From contig SAYS01000010.1 of the NCBI GenBank assembly GCA_004015825.1, positions 62,001 through 126,000 of the forward strand: DNA of 64,000 nt, written 5' to 3'. The stretch is from Halovenus amylolytica. GTDB taxonomy: Archaea > Halobacteriota > Halobacteria > Halobacteriales > Haloarculaceae. A program made the translations under genes and the position numbers. Of the stretch, positions 24,891 through 33,839 are shown in pieces. The notes beneath the pieces are model-generated. The model ran no database searches, was not told the DNA's origin, and was given only the letters and a program-made list of their open reading frames with translations. The number at the start of each line of letters is the position of its first letter. Positions within the stretch are counted from its first letter, which is position 1.

Positions 24891-26285
24891 TCAGTCGTCT
24901 CTGAGGCGTGTCTGCCAGCGACTGCCGGTTCGACTGACGAGTACCACGCCCACGGCGGCGGCGACAGCCGACAGCCCAACTGCGATCCCAGTCGATTGTT
25001 GCGGTGCAGTGCCGTAGGCGAGTGCGGCGACAAGCAGTGGCACACCGAGTGTAGCGAGTCCGGCTCCGTACACCGCAAACCGCGGTGTGTCGAACAGCAA
25101 CTCGTTGGGTGAGAGTCCGGTGAGATATGCTGTCAGTCCGAAGACGTACAGCGAGACCAGCGGGAAGACGAGGAGTCCGATCAGCAGTTCACCGGCGGGA
25201 TACCAGAGTGCAGCGACCCCGAGATAGCCGGTCCCGACCGGCATCGCCAGCACGAGAAAAGCCCGGAGCTTTCCGCGATACACGGCCTCAAGCTCCGCAG
25301 GAAAGCGGAGATACTCTCGCGGGCTATCGACCTGTGTCACCCAGTTGTACGTCGTGAAGGTACCGAGCCCGAGCAGGGTTCCGAAGGCGATTCCGGCGGA
25401 GGGATCGAGTGCCGTCGCAGCGGTAACTCTGTCGAGCAACAGCGCCCCGACAGCGAAGAGAACGCCCAGCGAAAAGGCGACCTTCCAGATAGAGCCACTG
25501 GAGCGACTCACTTCGAGGAGCGTCCGTGCGGCGTAGCTATCACCGAGACGGCGTAACTGCCGGTATCGGTCGGCATCCGCCCGCCGGAGGCTGCTGTTCG
25601 TCGTCGGTTCGAAGAGGAAGGGGCCGGCAACGAGTACCGAGACGAGCACTGCGGCACTCAGCACGGCCGTCTGTGCCGTCGGGTCTGCGTACAGCGCGTA
25701 GGGAGTCACGGCGATTGCCAGCTCCGGTTCGAGAACGATCCCGGCGACGATAGCTGTGACAGCTGCCAGCAGTGCCAGCCTGTTCCGTGTCCCGATCCCC
25801 GCGGCCGTAAGACTGGCACCCGTGCCGAGCGCGAAGGTGGCTGCGATGGCGAGCCAGAGCAGCGCAATCTGGCTGACAGCGAACTCGCCGCCGATCACCA
25901 GCGGGAGAAAGCCGACGACGATCGGTGTGAGAAAAAAGACGGCGTAGTAGAGGATATCTTTCAGGATGAACACGCCGAGCAGATACCGCCGCGAGACCGG
26001 CAGTGTTCGGGCCGAAAAGACGAGCAGCGTCACGTCGCCGAGGACGTCCCGCATCGCATCCCGACCGATCAACCCGAGCGTGCCGACCTGGAGCCCGAAA
26101 AAGAAGACGAGCCCGAAGACGCCGGCGACGATCGTCGCCAGCGGACTGCCGGTCAGATCGAGCAGCCAGATCCCGCCGGCGGCGATGGCGGTCACGAACA
26201 GCGGAAAGAGCAGAAACCGGCTCCGACCGAACAGCTCCGTGTGCAGGCGGTACTCCTCGACGAGCATCCGCCGGAGGGTGTTCAC
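24891..26285 (-). CDS. ABC-2 type transporter permease
   Basis: A 464-residue membrane protein with about 12 transmembrane segments and an N-terminal MNTLRRMLVEEYRLHTELFG leader typical of ABC-2 permeases that pair with a single ATPase. Segments such as VTAIAAGGIWLLDL and IVAGVFGLVFFFGLQVG are visible. It overlaps the ATPase gene by 4 bp (ATGA-type), so the two are one operon. The direction and substrate (export of lipid, peptide or drug) are unknown. Confidence 0.87.
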   Translation of the reverse strand: MNTLRRMLVEEYRLHTELFGRSRFLLFPLFVTAIAAGGIWLLDLTGSPLATIVAGVFGLVFFFGLQVGTLGLIGRDAMRDVLGDVTLLVFSARTLPVSRRYLLGVFILKDILYYAVFFLTPIVVGFLPLVIGGEFAVSQIALLWLAIAATFALGTGASLTAAGIGTRNRLALLAAVTAIVAGIVLEPELAIAVTPYALYADPTAQTAVLSAAVLVSVLVAGPFLFEPTTNSSLRRADADRYRQLRRLGDSYAARTLLEVSRSSGSIWKVAFSLGVLFAVGALLLDRVTAATALDPSAGIAFGTLLGLGTFTTYNWVTQVDSPREYLRFPAELEAVYRGKLRAFLVLAMPVGTGYLGVAALWYPAGELLIGLLVFPLVSLYVFGLTAYLTGLSPNELLFDTPRFAVYGAGLATLGVPLLVAALAYGTAPQQSTGIAVGLSAVAAAVGVVLVSRTGSRWQTRLRDD

Positions 26286-27016
26286 TGCCCGGACACCTCC
26301 ACGGCTCGTTTCTCGGCGGTGCCGACCGACTCCTCGAAGGTGGCCAGCAGTCCATCCTCCAGGTTCGCCGGGTCGCGCTCGGCGACGAGTTCACCGCTGG
26401 CGATGATCCCAATTTTCGTACAGAGCTGTTCGGCAACCTCGACGAAGTGTGTCGACAGAAAGAGAGTGTTTCCCGCCCCGCAGTACTCGACGAGCTGGTC
26501 TTTGACTTCGGCCTGCATCAGGGGATCGAGATTCACCAGCGGCTCGTCGATGAACGCGAGTTCGGGTTCGTGGATGAACACCTGTGCGAGCATCACACGC
26601 TGGCGTTCTCCTTCGGAGAGATCTGCAGAGAGGGTATCGAGGATCCCCCGAAATTCGAACCGCTCGGCCCACCGGTCGATCCGTTCGTCGATACTCCCGA
26701 TCCCGCGGATCTCCCCGACGAATTCGAGATACTCCCGCGGTGTGAGGAAACTCGGGGGATCCTCTCGCTCCGGGAGGATCCCGATCTCGCGCCGGACGTC
26801 GATCGGGTCGGCGACGGGGTCGATTCCGAGGACAGCAGCCGAACCGCTGGTCGGTGTTCGCTGTCCGGTCAGGATCTCGATCGTCGTCGTCTTGCCCGAC
26901 CCGTTGGGACCGAGCAACCCGTACAGTTCGCCACGTTCGACGCTGAGATTCAGGCTTTCGAGTGCGACCACGTCACCGTACTCCTTCCCGAGATCCGAGG
27001 TCTCGACTGCTGGCAT
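26282..27016 (-). CDS. ABC transporter ATP-binding protein
   Basis: A 244-residue ATPase. Walker A GPNGSGKTTTIE (about residue 36), Q-loop near GILPEREDPPSF, signature LSEGERQRVMLAQV, Walker B ELAFIDEPLVNLD, H-loop FLSTHFVEV. The signature reads LSEGE rather than LSGGQ, a permitted variant. It is the first gene of the two-gene operon with the permease. It is divergent from a second, unrelated ABC system; the 240 bp between carry a repeated ATAGCTAGC motif. Confidence 0.93.
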   Translation of the reverse strand: MPAVETSDLGKEYGDVVALESLNLSVERGELYGLLGPNGSGKTTTIEILTGQRTPTSGSAAVLGIDPVADPIDVRREIGILPEREDPPSFLTPREYLEFVGEIRGIGSIDERIDRWAERFEFRGILDTLSADLSEGERQRVMLAQVFIHEPELAFIDEPLVNLDPLMQAEVKDQLVEYCGAGNTLFLSTHFVEVAEQLCTKIGIIASGELVAERDPANLEDGLLATFEESVGTAEKRAVEVSGQ

Positions 27017-27091
27017 TACCTACACGTTGATCTCTCGTGTTTTATAGCTCGCTCCCCAGTTTTGCGAGGTGATAACGCCGGCGTGTTCTGT

Positions 27092-27130
27092 ATAGCTAGC
27101 GTCTCTTTCTGTCTCGTCTGCATAGCTAGC
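27092..27130. promoter_or_regulatory. Pair of ATAGCTAGC repeats between divergent ABC operons
   Basis: ATAGCTAGC occurs at 27092-27100 and again at 27122-27130, 30 bp apart (about three helical turns) and each centred on the palindrome GCTAGC. The spacing puts both on one face of the DNA, a common arrangement for cooperative repressor binding. It lies between the ATPase start at 27016 and the start at 27256. Confidence 0.4.
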
Positions 27131-27255
27131 ATTCAAACAGATGGGCGGGAAACTCGTCCATCTGTACAAGAGATGACGAACCGCCATCGTCTCCGAGACG
27201 GTATCGAATCGCAGACGACGCCACCCGGCCACAGATGCGACACGAGGTGGTCTGG

Positions 27256-27981
27256 ATGGCAGTAACCGAGACGAGCCAGCAGTCTCCCAGTGCGACCACT
27301 GTGGAACTGCAGGATGTGCGTCGGACCTACCACCTCGGCGAGCCGGTCCACGCGCTCGATGGTGTCTCGATCTCCCTGCCGGCTGGCTCCTTTACCGCGG
27401 TGATGGGGCCGAGTGGCTCCGGCAAGAGTACGCTCATGAATATGGTCGGCTGTCTGGATACACCCGACGAGGGTGACGTCACGGTGGCTGGCCAGGACGT
27501 GACGGTACTCTCCGGTAACGAGCGGGCGAAACTGCGAGGGACGGAGCTGGGATTCATCTTCCAGCAGTTCAACCTGATGCCCCGGCTGACGGCCGCGGAG
27601 AACGTCACGATGCCGCTGGTCTTTCACAACGATCTCGACGACGGACGACGCCAGCGTGCGGAGACGTTGCTGGAGCGTGTCGGACTCGGTGACCGACTCG
27701 ATCACACTCCGCCGGAACTGTCGGGTGGGCAACGCCAGCGAGTCGCCATCGCACGCGCGCTCGTCAACGAGCCATCACTGGTGCTCGCCGACGAGCCCAC
27801 GGGGAACCTCGACACCGACACGGGTGCGGAGATCATGGAGCTCTTCGAGCAGTTACACGAGGCCGGGCGAACGATTCTGATGGTCACCCACGAGCGTCAC
27901 ATCGCCGAACACGCCGACCGGATCATCCACCTCGTCGACGGGCAGATCGAGGAAATCGAGCAGGTCGGGGGTGAACGATGA
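27256..27981 (+). CDS. ABC transporter ATP-binding protein (MacB/LolD type)
   Basis: A 241-residue ATPase. Walker [20 protein letters not shown]-loop [18 protein letters not shown], signature [20 protein letters not shown], Walker [14 protein letters not shown]-loop [12 protein letters not shown]. The GCLDTPDEG and QFNLMP features are typical of MacB/LolD-like systems. The ATG at 27256 ([10 protein letters not shown]) is preferred over 27235. It overlaps the permease by 4 bp and should be co-transcribed. Such systems usually work as mechanotransducing exporters for lipoproteins or peptides. Confidence 0.93.
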   Translation: MAVTETSQQSPSATTVELQDVRRTYHLGEPVHALDGVSISLPAGSFTAVMGPSGSGKSTLMNMVGCLDTPDEGDVTVAGQDVTVLSGNERAKLRGTELGFIFQQFNLMPRLTAAENVTMPLVFHNDLDDGRRQRAETLLERVGLGDRLDHTPPELSGGQRQRVAIARALVNEPSLVLADEPTGNLDTDTGAEIMELFEQLHEAGRTILMVTHERHIAEHADRIIHLVDGQIEEIEQVGGER

Positions 27982-29207
27982 AGCTCACGGAGAGTTTCAG
28001 GATCAGCTGGCGGGCGATCACCGGCCACAAACTCCGATCCTCGCTGACGACGCTCGGGATCATCATCGGCGTCGGCGCAGTGATCGTCTTCATGGTACTG
28101 GGTGGCGCGTTCGAGGCGAACATCGCCCAGGATATTCGGGAGGGCAACGACGAGCCCGGGATGTGGGTCAACACCCAGCAGGAAAGCAGCGGCTTCGGCG
28201 GCAGCCAGATCCTGACCAACCCGATCTACACCGAGTCCGACGTCGCAGCCCTCGAATCGATCGACGGTGTCGACTTCGTCGCTCCCGAAGCAAACAAACG
28301 GGCGATCCAGCTACGCCACGGGGATCAGCAACAGACCGGTCAGTTCAATATTCAGGCGACCGACCCCCAGCGACTCGACGGTGATCTCTCCGCGGGTGAA
28401 CTGTTCGAGGCCGACGACGAGATCGTCCTCCCTGCCGACGCAGCCGATATCGTCGACGGCGGCCTCGCGGTCGGTGACGAGGTCCAGATCAACTACGACG
28501 GCGGTCCCACGAAAACGTTCACCGTCGTCGGAATCGTCGAGGAGTCGCCCGGTGGTGGAAACAACCGCATCCCGACTGCGGGCTACATCTCACTCGACAA
28601 CTACGGGACGACAGTCGAGACACCTGACGGCGACACGGAGAAAGCCTACGCCTCGATGATCGTCGCCGCCGAGAGCACAGACACCCTCGACGAGACCCAG
28701 GCGGCGGTCCTCGATTATCTCAAGACGGACTCTGACGCCGCACAGCTCAAGGGCGACGATCAGGTCATCAAAGCCCAGACTGTCGACGACGCGGTCGACC
28801 AGATCGGCGACATCATCGACCAGTTCACGTTCCTGATCGGCGGAATCGCGGCCATCTCCCTCGTCGTCGGTTCGATCGGCATCGCCAACATCATGATCGT
28901 CAGCGTCACCGAGCGGACCCGGGAGATCGGGATCATGAAAGCGATCGGCGCCCGCAAGCGCGACATCATCCAGCTGTTCATCGTCGAGGCGCTCATCCTC
29001 GGGGTGATCGGTGCGATCATCGGCGTGGCCGTCGGCCTCGGGATCGGCTATCTCGGGGCCACGGGGATCGGCTGGCCGATGGTCTACCCGGTCGACTGGA
29101 TCGCCATCGCCGTCGTTATCGGGATGACCGTCGGTGTGCTCTCCGGACTGTACCCTGCCTGGCGCGGAGCCAGAGTCGATCCCATCGAGGCGTTGCGGCA
29201 CGAATAA
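27978..29207 (+). CDS. MacB-like ABC transporter permease (FtsX family)
   Basis: A 409-residue permease with the MacB layout: one N-terminal helix ([20 protein letters not shown]), a large periplasm-side domain (about 55-280), and three C-terminal helices with the FtsX core ([20 protein letters not shown]). The external domain is acidic, as expected in high salt. It forms one operon with the preceding ATPase. No accessory adaptor (MacA-like) is present nearby. Confidence 0.92.
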   Translation: MKLTESFRISWRAITGHKLRSSLTTLGIIIGVGAVIVFMVLGGAFEANIAQDIREGNDEPGMWVNTQQESSGFGGSQILTNPIYTESDVAALESIDGVDFVAPEANKRAIQLRHGDQQQTGQFNIQATDPQRLDGDLSAGELFEADDEIVLPADAADIVDGGLAVGDEVQINYDGGPTKTFTVVGIVEESPGGGNNRIPTAGYISLDNYGTTVETPDGDTEKAYASMIVAAESTDTLDETQAAVLDYLKTDSDAAQLKGDDQVIKAQTVDDAVDQIGDIIDQFTFLIGGIAAISLVVGSIGIANIMIVSVTERTREIGIMKAIGARKRDIIQLFIVEALILGVIGAIIGVAVGLGIGYLGATGIGWPMVYPVDWIAIAVVIGMTVGVLSGLYPAWRGARVDPIEALRHE

Positions 29208-29287
29208 AAATGGTCTCGCACTGTTAGCGATCAGAATATACTGGGTCGGCCGAAGGCTTATTTCAGAGAGTATCCAAATTCTACTAC

Positions 29288-29560
29288 ATGACGAGCAGGA
29301 CTGACGATGGTGAAAAAGGAGGCCCAGAGGGTGTCGAGTTCGTCGAAGAAGACGATGGCACGATCACCGCTCGGGATCTGGAAACGGGACTCGCGCGAGG
29401 TGGAGACAGTCGTGCCGAGGCCCTTGCCCAGCTTGCGGAGGTACTCGAACTTCACGAAGGCGGCGGTGAATCCATCGAGAATCCCAACGAGTTCCTCCGT
29501 GACGAACTCGGTATCAACTCTCCCGAAGAGGAGAAATCGCTTCCCGACTTCCTACAGTAG
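29288..29560 (+). CDS. hicB: HicB-like antitoxin
   Basis: A 90-residue acidic protein. The pseudo-RNaseH-like HicB core is seen as EFVEEDDGTITARDLETGLA followed by a helix AEALAQLAEVLELHEGGGES. It precedes the HicA toxin by 6 bp, the standard antitoxin-first order seen in many archaea. The C-terminal tail is short, and no extra DNA-binding domain is obvious. It is expected to bind and block HicA and to autoregulate. Confidence 0.85.
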   Translation: MTSRTDDGEKGGPEGVEFVEEDDGTITARDLETGLARGGDSRAEALAQLAEVLELHEGGGESIENPNEFLRDELGINSPEEEKSLPDFLQ

Positions 29561-29566
29561 CTGTCG

Positions 29567-29812
29567 ATGGTTCGAACGACATTTTCCGGTCGAGAGATTA
29601 TCTCCGTTCTTAGAGAGTTCGGCTACCGGCCTGTCTCACGAACCGGGAGTCACGTTCGGCTCAGATACGAACACCCCGAAACAGGCGAAATACGGAACGT
29701 CGACGTGCCGATGCACAAGGAAGTGAAAATCGGGACTCTCCGCTCGATCGCCGACCAGTGTGGTGCAGCGGATTTCGAGGCGTGGTGCCAGTGGATCGAC
29801 GAGCACAGTTGA
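29567..29812 (+). CDS. hicA: HicA-like mRNA interferase toxin
   Basis: An 81-residue small basic-leaning protein of the dsRBD-like HicA fold: FSGREIISVLREFGYRPVSR, the active-site segment RTGSHVRLRYEHPETG containing the conserved GSH, and VPMHKEVKIGTLRSIADQCG. HicA cleaves mRNA. It follows hicB in one transcription unit. All key residues (Gly-Ser-His, Leu-Arg) look intact. Confidence 0.88.
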   Translation: MVRTTFSGREIISVLREFGYRPVSRTGSHVRLRYEHPETGEIRNVDVPMHKEVKIGTLRSIADQCGAADFEAWCQWIDEHS

Positions 29813-29971
29813 TCAAGACGTCGTATATCGTGTCATAGAAGCAGTCACAGCCAAGCTACTGCGATGCGGCTTGGGTGGCGAACTGTCGGTTAGGTTATGA
29901 TTACGAAAAGCAGTGGAAGATACAGAGCGTAGATTCAGCACGACGGGAGTGATCGAACTACATCTGTTTGA

Positions 29972-30265
29972 TCATGCTGTTTCCATGTCTTGGGGCTCTT
30001 GGAGGGGTTCGACACGAAACACGTAATCCGCGTAACTGCTATCAAGATTCGTGGGACTCTCTTCGTCGGTATGCTCTTGACAGAGAACGGCCTCTGCTTC
30101 AACGGCGCCATGCCCGGTTTCTTCCTGATATCGCTCGAGGACGACAAACGTCGCCCTCTTGGTGCAGCCGCGACGGTGGCACTCCGGAAGCGAGTCCGGA
30201 ACTTCGTCTCCACGTCGGTTCTCGTCGTCTGCTTGCTTTTTTCGTCCATTTTTCGTGTCTGCCAT
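29972..30265 (-). CDS. Small Cys-containing haloarchaeal hypothetical protein
   Basis: A 97-residue protein. After a charged, disordered head (MADTKNGRKKQADDENRRG) it has CHRRGCTKRATFVVLERYQE, then VLCQEHTDEESPTNLDSSYA. The CxxxxC...CxxH pattern suggests a small zinc-binding domain. I recall similar haloarchaeal proteins without known function; the family cannot be named. The frame is open to 30445, but the ATG at 30265 gives the conserved-looking length. It lies alone between HicBA and the hairpin cluster after aconitase. Confidence 0.72.
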   Translation of the reverse strand: MADTKNGRKKQADDENRRGDEVPDSLPECHRRGCTKRATFVVLERYQEETGHGAVEAEAVLCQEHTDEESPTNLDSSYADYVFRVEPLQEPQDMETA

Positions 30266-30445
30266 CCCTACGTAATAGCGAAGCAAGCGCAATAATGCTG
30301 TGGTCGTTCGGAATCTTGGTGATGCATTCGCGCCTTCTATCTTGCAAACGAGTCTTGACAAGGATTGAACAGACAGATCGTTAGAAACATTTCTATGATG
30401 CACTCGGTTGATAACGGGCCGCACGTGTGAACTGATCCCGAGCAT

Positions 30446-30544
30446 CCGCGCGAACGCAGTGAGCGCGGTTCACTGAACGCGAGCGGAGCGAGCGTTCAGC
30501 GTTTTTCGCCCGCGTTTTTGCCGTGAGCGGTGCGCGAAGCGCAC
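30446..30544. terminator. Cluster of three hairpins downstream of aconitase
   Basis: Three inverted repeats in 100 bp: CCGCGC 30446-30451/GCGCGG 30463-30468; CTGAACGC 30473-30480/GCGTTCAG 30492-30499, followed by GCGTTTTTCG; and GTGCGC-GAA-GCGCAC 30530-30544. On the minus strand, T-rich tracts flank the last hairpin, directly after the aconitase stop (30568). The stretch of 300 bp (30266-30567) otherwise contains no gene. This GC-rich GAGCGnAGCGAG style of repeat is frequent between haloarchaeal genes. Confidence 0.5.
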
Positions 30545-30567
30545 CCGAACGGGAAAAAGGTGGTGGC

Positions 30568-32541
30568 CTAGTCGTCAGCAGGCGCGCCGGTGCCTTCGTC
30601 CTCGTACTGCTGTTTGACGTGGGAGAGTTTCCCGCCGTCGACGAGGATCTGGCGTTCGCGCTCGGAGGCTTCGAGGATACCCGTCGCTTCCCAGTCGTCG
30701 TTGACGCGGATCGTGAACTCCTCCTGGCCGGAGGTCACCGCATCGGCAACGTCGTCGACGATCTCGATGTTGTCGCCCTGGTCGATCTTCTCGTAGGTGT
30801 CTTCGTCGATCTCCAGCGGCAGGAGGCCGAAATTGAAGAGGTTCGCGCGGTGGATCCGGGCGAAACTCTGTGCGAGGACGCCCTCGATGCCGAGATACAT
30901 CGGGCAGAGTGCCGCGTGCTCACGCGAGGAACCCTGACCGTAGTTCTCGCCGGCGACGAGGAAGCCGCCGTCGCTGTCGAGTGAACGCTGTGCGAAGGTG
31001 TCGTCGACCCGCGACAGCGTGAACTCACTGAGTTTCGGGATGTTCGACCGGTACATCAGGATGTCCTGCGTCGCAGGGATGATGTGGTCGGTCGTGATGT
31101 TGTCGGTCATCTTCAACAGCGTCTCGCCTTCGAGGTGGGCGTCCAGCGGCTCTTTCAGCGGCACGTCGCCGATGTTCGGCCCCTTGATGAGACCGTCGTC
31201 GACGGCCTCGTCGGGCTCGATGATGTCGCTTTCGGCACCCTCGTAGGTGTCCGGGAGTTCGAGGCCGGGGTCCTGGAGATCGCCGAGTTCGTCGGCGAGA
31301 TCTCGCGGATCGACAATTTCCCCTTTGAGTGCGGCCGCGGCGGCGACCTCCGGCGAACAGAGGTAGACGTTGTCGTCCTCGATTCCCGACCGACCCTCGA
31401 AGTTCCGATTGAACGTTCGCAGCGAAACCGAATCGGAGCCCGGCACGTGGCCGATCCCGATACAGGCACCACAGGTGGATTCGGAGAAGTTGACACCGGC
31501 GGCCATCAGTTCGGCCGTCCAGCCCTCACGTGCGAGCATCTCGCTTGCCTTCTTCGAACCGGGCGCGACGATCATCTCCGTCGAGAGATCGATCGTGCGG
31601 CCTTCGAGCATCTTCGCGGCCGGGAGGATGTCCTCGTAGCCACCGTTCGTACAGGAGCCGATGATGATCTGGTCGACGTCGGCACCGGCAGCCTCACTGA
31701 CTGGCACGACGTTGTCGGGCATCGACGGCTGTGCGATGAGCGGCTCGAGCTCCGAGAGATCGACCACGATCTCGTCGTGGTACTCGGCGTCGTCGTCGGG
31801 CTGGAGTTCCTCGTAGACCTCCTCGCGGCCGACGCGTTCGAGATAATCTTTCGTCTGCTCGTCGGTCGGGAAGATACTGGAGGTCGCACCCAGCTCGGTC
31901 CCCATGTTGGTGATCGTCATCCGCTCGGGGGCGGTGAGCGATTCGACGCCCGGCCCCGTGTATTCGAAGATCTTGCCGACGCCGCCCTTGACCGAGAGTC
32001 GGCGCAGCATCTCGAGAATGATATCTTTCGCAGTCGCCCACTCCGGCAGCTCGCCTTCGAGGCGGACGTTGACGACTTCCGGCATCTCGATGTAGTAGGA
32101 GCCCCCACCCATCGCGACGGCGACGTCGAGCCCGCCCGAACCGATCGCGAGCTGGCCGAGTCCGCCGGGCGTTGGCGTGTGTGAGTCAGAACCGAGCAGC
32201 GTCTTGCCCGGCGCAGCGAAGTTCTCTCTGTGCACGTTGTGGCAGATGCCGTTGCCGGGTCGCGAGAAGTAGGCACCGAACGTGCCGGCCGCAGATCGCA
32301 GGAAACGGTGGTCGTCCGTATTCTTGAAGTCAAACTGGTAGGTCTGGTGGTCGCAGTACTGTGCGGCAAGTTCTGTCTGGACCTCGTCGAGGCCGAGCGC
32401 CTCGAACTGGAGCCACACCAGCGTTCCGGTCGTGTCCTGTGTCAGGACCTGATCGATCTCGATACCGATCTCCTCTCCGGGTTCAAGTTCGCCCTCGGTG
32501 AGGTGATCGTCGAGGATCTTTTCGGTAAGAGTCTGTCCCAT
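30568..32541 (-). CDS. acnA: Aconitate hydratase
   Basis: A 657-residue TCA-cycle aconitase of the single-chain archaeal type. The 4Fe-4S cysteines are recognisable: GSCTNGGYEDI (first) and STCGACIGIGHVPG (the pair); the substrate region GSDSHTPTPGGLGQLAIG and the swivel domain GENYGQGSSREHAALCPMYL are present. It catalyses citrate to isocitrate via cis-aconitate. Length and order of domains are complete. It is divergent from the dUTPase. The TATA-like element CCCATAAATC lies about 25 bp before the start, suggesting a short leader. Confidence 0.95.
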   Translation of the reverse strand: MGQTLTEKILDDHLTEGELEPGEEIGIEIDQVLTQDTTGTLVWLQFEALGLDEVQTELAAQYCDHQTYQFDFKNTDDHRFLRSAAGTFGAYFSRPGNGICHNVHRENFAAPGKTLLGSDSHTPTPGGLGQLAIGSGGLDVAVAMGGGSYYIEMPEVVNVRLEGELPEWATAKDIILEMLRRLSVKGGVGKIFEYTGPGVESLTAPERMTITNMGTELGATSSIFPTDEQTKDYLERVGREEVYEELQPDDDAEYHDEIVVDLSELEPLIAQPSMPDNVVPVSEAAGADVDQIIIGSCTNGGYEDILPAAKMLEGRTIDLSTEMIVAPGSKKASEMLAREGWTAELMAAGVNFSESTCGACIGIGHVPGSDSVSLRTFNRNFEGRSGIEDDNVYLCSPEVAAAAALKGEIVDPRDLADELGDLQDPGLELPDTYEGAESDIIEPDEAVDDGLIKGPNIGDVPLKEPLDAHLEGETLLKMTDNITTDHIIPATQDILMYRSNIPKLSEFTLSRVDDTFAQRSLDSDGGFLVAGENYGQGSSREHAALCPMYLGIEGVLAQSFARIHRANLFNFGLLPLEIDEDTYEKIDQGDNIEIVDDVADAVTSGQEEFTIRVNDDWEATGILEASERERQILVDGGKLSHVKQQYEDEGTGAPADD

Positions 32542-32665
32542 AGCGTGTGAATATCGAATATCCTAACCCATAAATCATGTTATTGCCGCGTATTTGGCCC
32601 TGATCGCTGAGTGAATACGTGTCGAACCAGTACTGTTTTAGATCTGCTCGCCTTCACCCAGTCGT

Positions 32666-33154
32666 ATGTTCAAAAGCGGAGCGTTCGTCGCCGAACAGCT
32701 CGATGGGCTACGGGAGAGTCAGATCCAGCCCAACGGGGTCGATCTCACGCTCGGTGCTGTCTTCGAGCAGACGGACGCAGGTCGGATCGAACGCGGCGAC
32801 AAAACGGTCGGCGAGCGCCGCGAACTCGAGCCGACCGAAGCGCCCTGGGCTCACGACGACAGTGCGGGCGCGTACACGCTCGCCGAGGGTGGCTATATCG
32901 TCCGGTACGGCGAGCGAATCCGGATCCCCGAGGATCATATCGGCTTTCTCTACCCCCGGTCGTCGCTGTTGCGTAACTCCTGTATGCTCGATACTGCCGT
33001 CTGGGATGCCGGCTACGAGGGACGTGGCGAGGGGCTGCTCGAAGTTCACCACGAACTCACGGTCGAAGCGGGTGCCCGGATCGCACAGCTCGTCCTCGCT
33101 GAAGCCGATCATGTCGGCGCGTACGATGGCTCGTATCAACGCGAGAATCTGTAA
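32666..33154 (+). CDS. dut: dUTPase (dCTP deaminase/dUTPase superfamily)
   Basis: A 162-residue nucleotidohydrolase. The superfamily motifs are QIQPNGVDLTLG (motif 1), YPRSSLLRNSCMLDTAVWDA followed by GYEGRGEG (motifs 2-3) and ARIAQLVLAEAD (motif 4). The absence of the RSSxARxG...HVTA deaminase block and the shorter length favour dUTPase over dCTP deaminase, but both share the fold. It hydrolyses dUTP to limit uracil in DNA. It is divergent from aconitase with a 124 bp promoter region. Confidence 0.85.
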   Translation: MFKSGAFVAEQLDGLRESQIQPNGVDLTLGAVFEQTDAGRIERGDKTVGERRELEPTEAPWAHDDSAGAYTLAEGGYIVRYGERIRIPEDHIGFLYPRSSLLRNSCMLDTAVWDAGYEGRGEGLLEVHHELTVEAGARIAQLVLAEADHVGAYDGSYQRENL

Positions 33155-33405
33155 TTTCAATCGGCACACATCTTGTCACAGCGTATATAAAGTGCATGAC
33201 GGATAATGCAACACTGATATATGGATTCCACTGCAATCAAAATTGCCGAGTTGGGGGAGCGTAACCCGGACCGTGCCTCTGACAATCCTGACCGATCGTT
33301 TCCTTCCTCCAACCGGCTTTTCACACCACTCTAGCCACAGCCAGGTTATTTCGCGTTCTGAAACTACGCGGACAGTCTTTATATGGGTCTATCGTATCTG
33401 CAGGT

Positions 33406-33678
33406 ATGAGCTCGGACAAGGGCGGGCTATACATCATGCGGGACGACGACGACGATGAACAGTGGATTCGGCCCACACCGGCCGGGGCAGCGATCGTCGA
33501 TGCAGTGCTCACCCAGACCGATCTATCCGAAGATGAGCTTTCGAACATTCACTCCTATGTCGACCGAGACGAGCTACGTACCGTGCTCGAAGACGAAACG
33601 GCGGATCCGCTGACGTTCGCTGTCGAGGGGCACGATGTGACAGTCGCCCACGGCGGGGAGATCACCGTCGAAAACTAG
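33406..33678 (+). CDS. HalOD1 output-domain protein
   Basis: A 90-residue protein. From about residue 20, PTPAGAAIVDAVLTQTDLSE, then SYVDRDELRTVLEDETADPL and FAVEGHDVTVAHGGEITVEN follow the Halobacterial output domain 1 pattern (helix, 'vDxdaL', two C-terminal strands). HalOD1 occurs alone or fused in signalling proteins of haloarchaea; its mode of action is unknown. A promoter-like TTTATATG lies 25-33 bp upstream of ATG 33406 (about 33380), fitting a near-leaderless transcript. Confidence 0.8.
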   Translation: MSSDKGGLYIMRDDDDDEQWIRPTPAGAAIVDAVLTQTDLSEDELSNIHSYVDRDELRTVLEDETADPLTFAVEGHDVTVAHGGEITVEN

Positions 33679-33690
33679 CCATTTTCGGTT

Positions 33691-33766
33691 CATACTGGTG
33701 GCTATACATTCGTGCACATATTCGACCGCGCGGGGGCGAAATTCTTCAGTTTTGTATAGCCACCAG
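33691..33766. repeat. Palindromic dispersed element, copy A (upstream of htpX)
   Basis: The outer stem CTGGTGGCTATACA (33695-33708) is the exact reverse complement of TGTATAGCCACCAG (33753-33766). The inner stem TTCG-a-CC/GG-g-CGAA (33721-33727 with 33734-33740) has one mismatch. The stretch AATTCTTCAGTTT (33740-33752) is identical in copy C. The element occupies most of the gap between the HalOD1 gene and htpX. It contains no ORF. Confidence 0.65.
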
Positions 33767-33839
33767 CGTCAGTCCGCCTGTTTCTTACCGGTAGTCAGGA
33801 ACGTTCACTTTTTTAGTTTCGATTACCTATGTATAGTTG

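Noticed and set aside
24695..24904. 69-residue plus-strand ORF between aldo/keto reductase and ABC permease
   Set aside because: Basic, Thr/Ser-rich composition is unlike haloarchaeal proteins, and the region forms a hairpin consistent with a transcript end.
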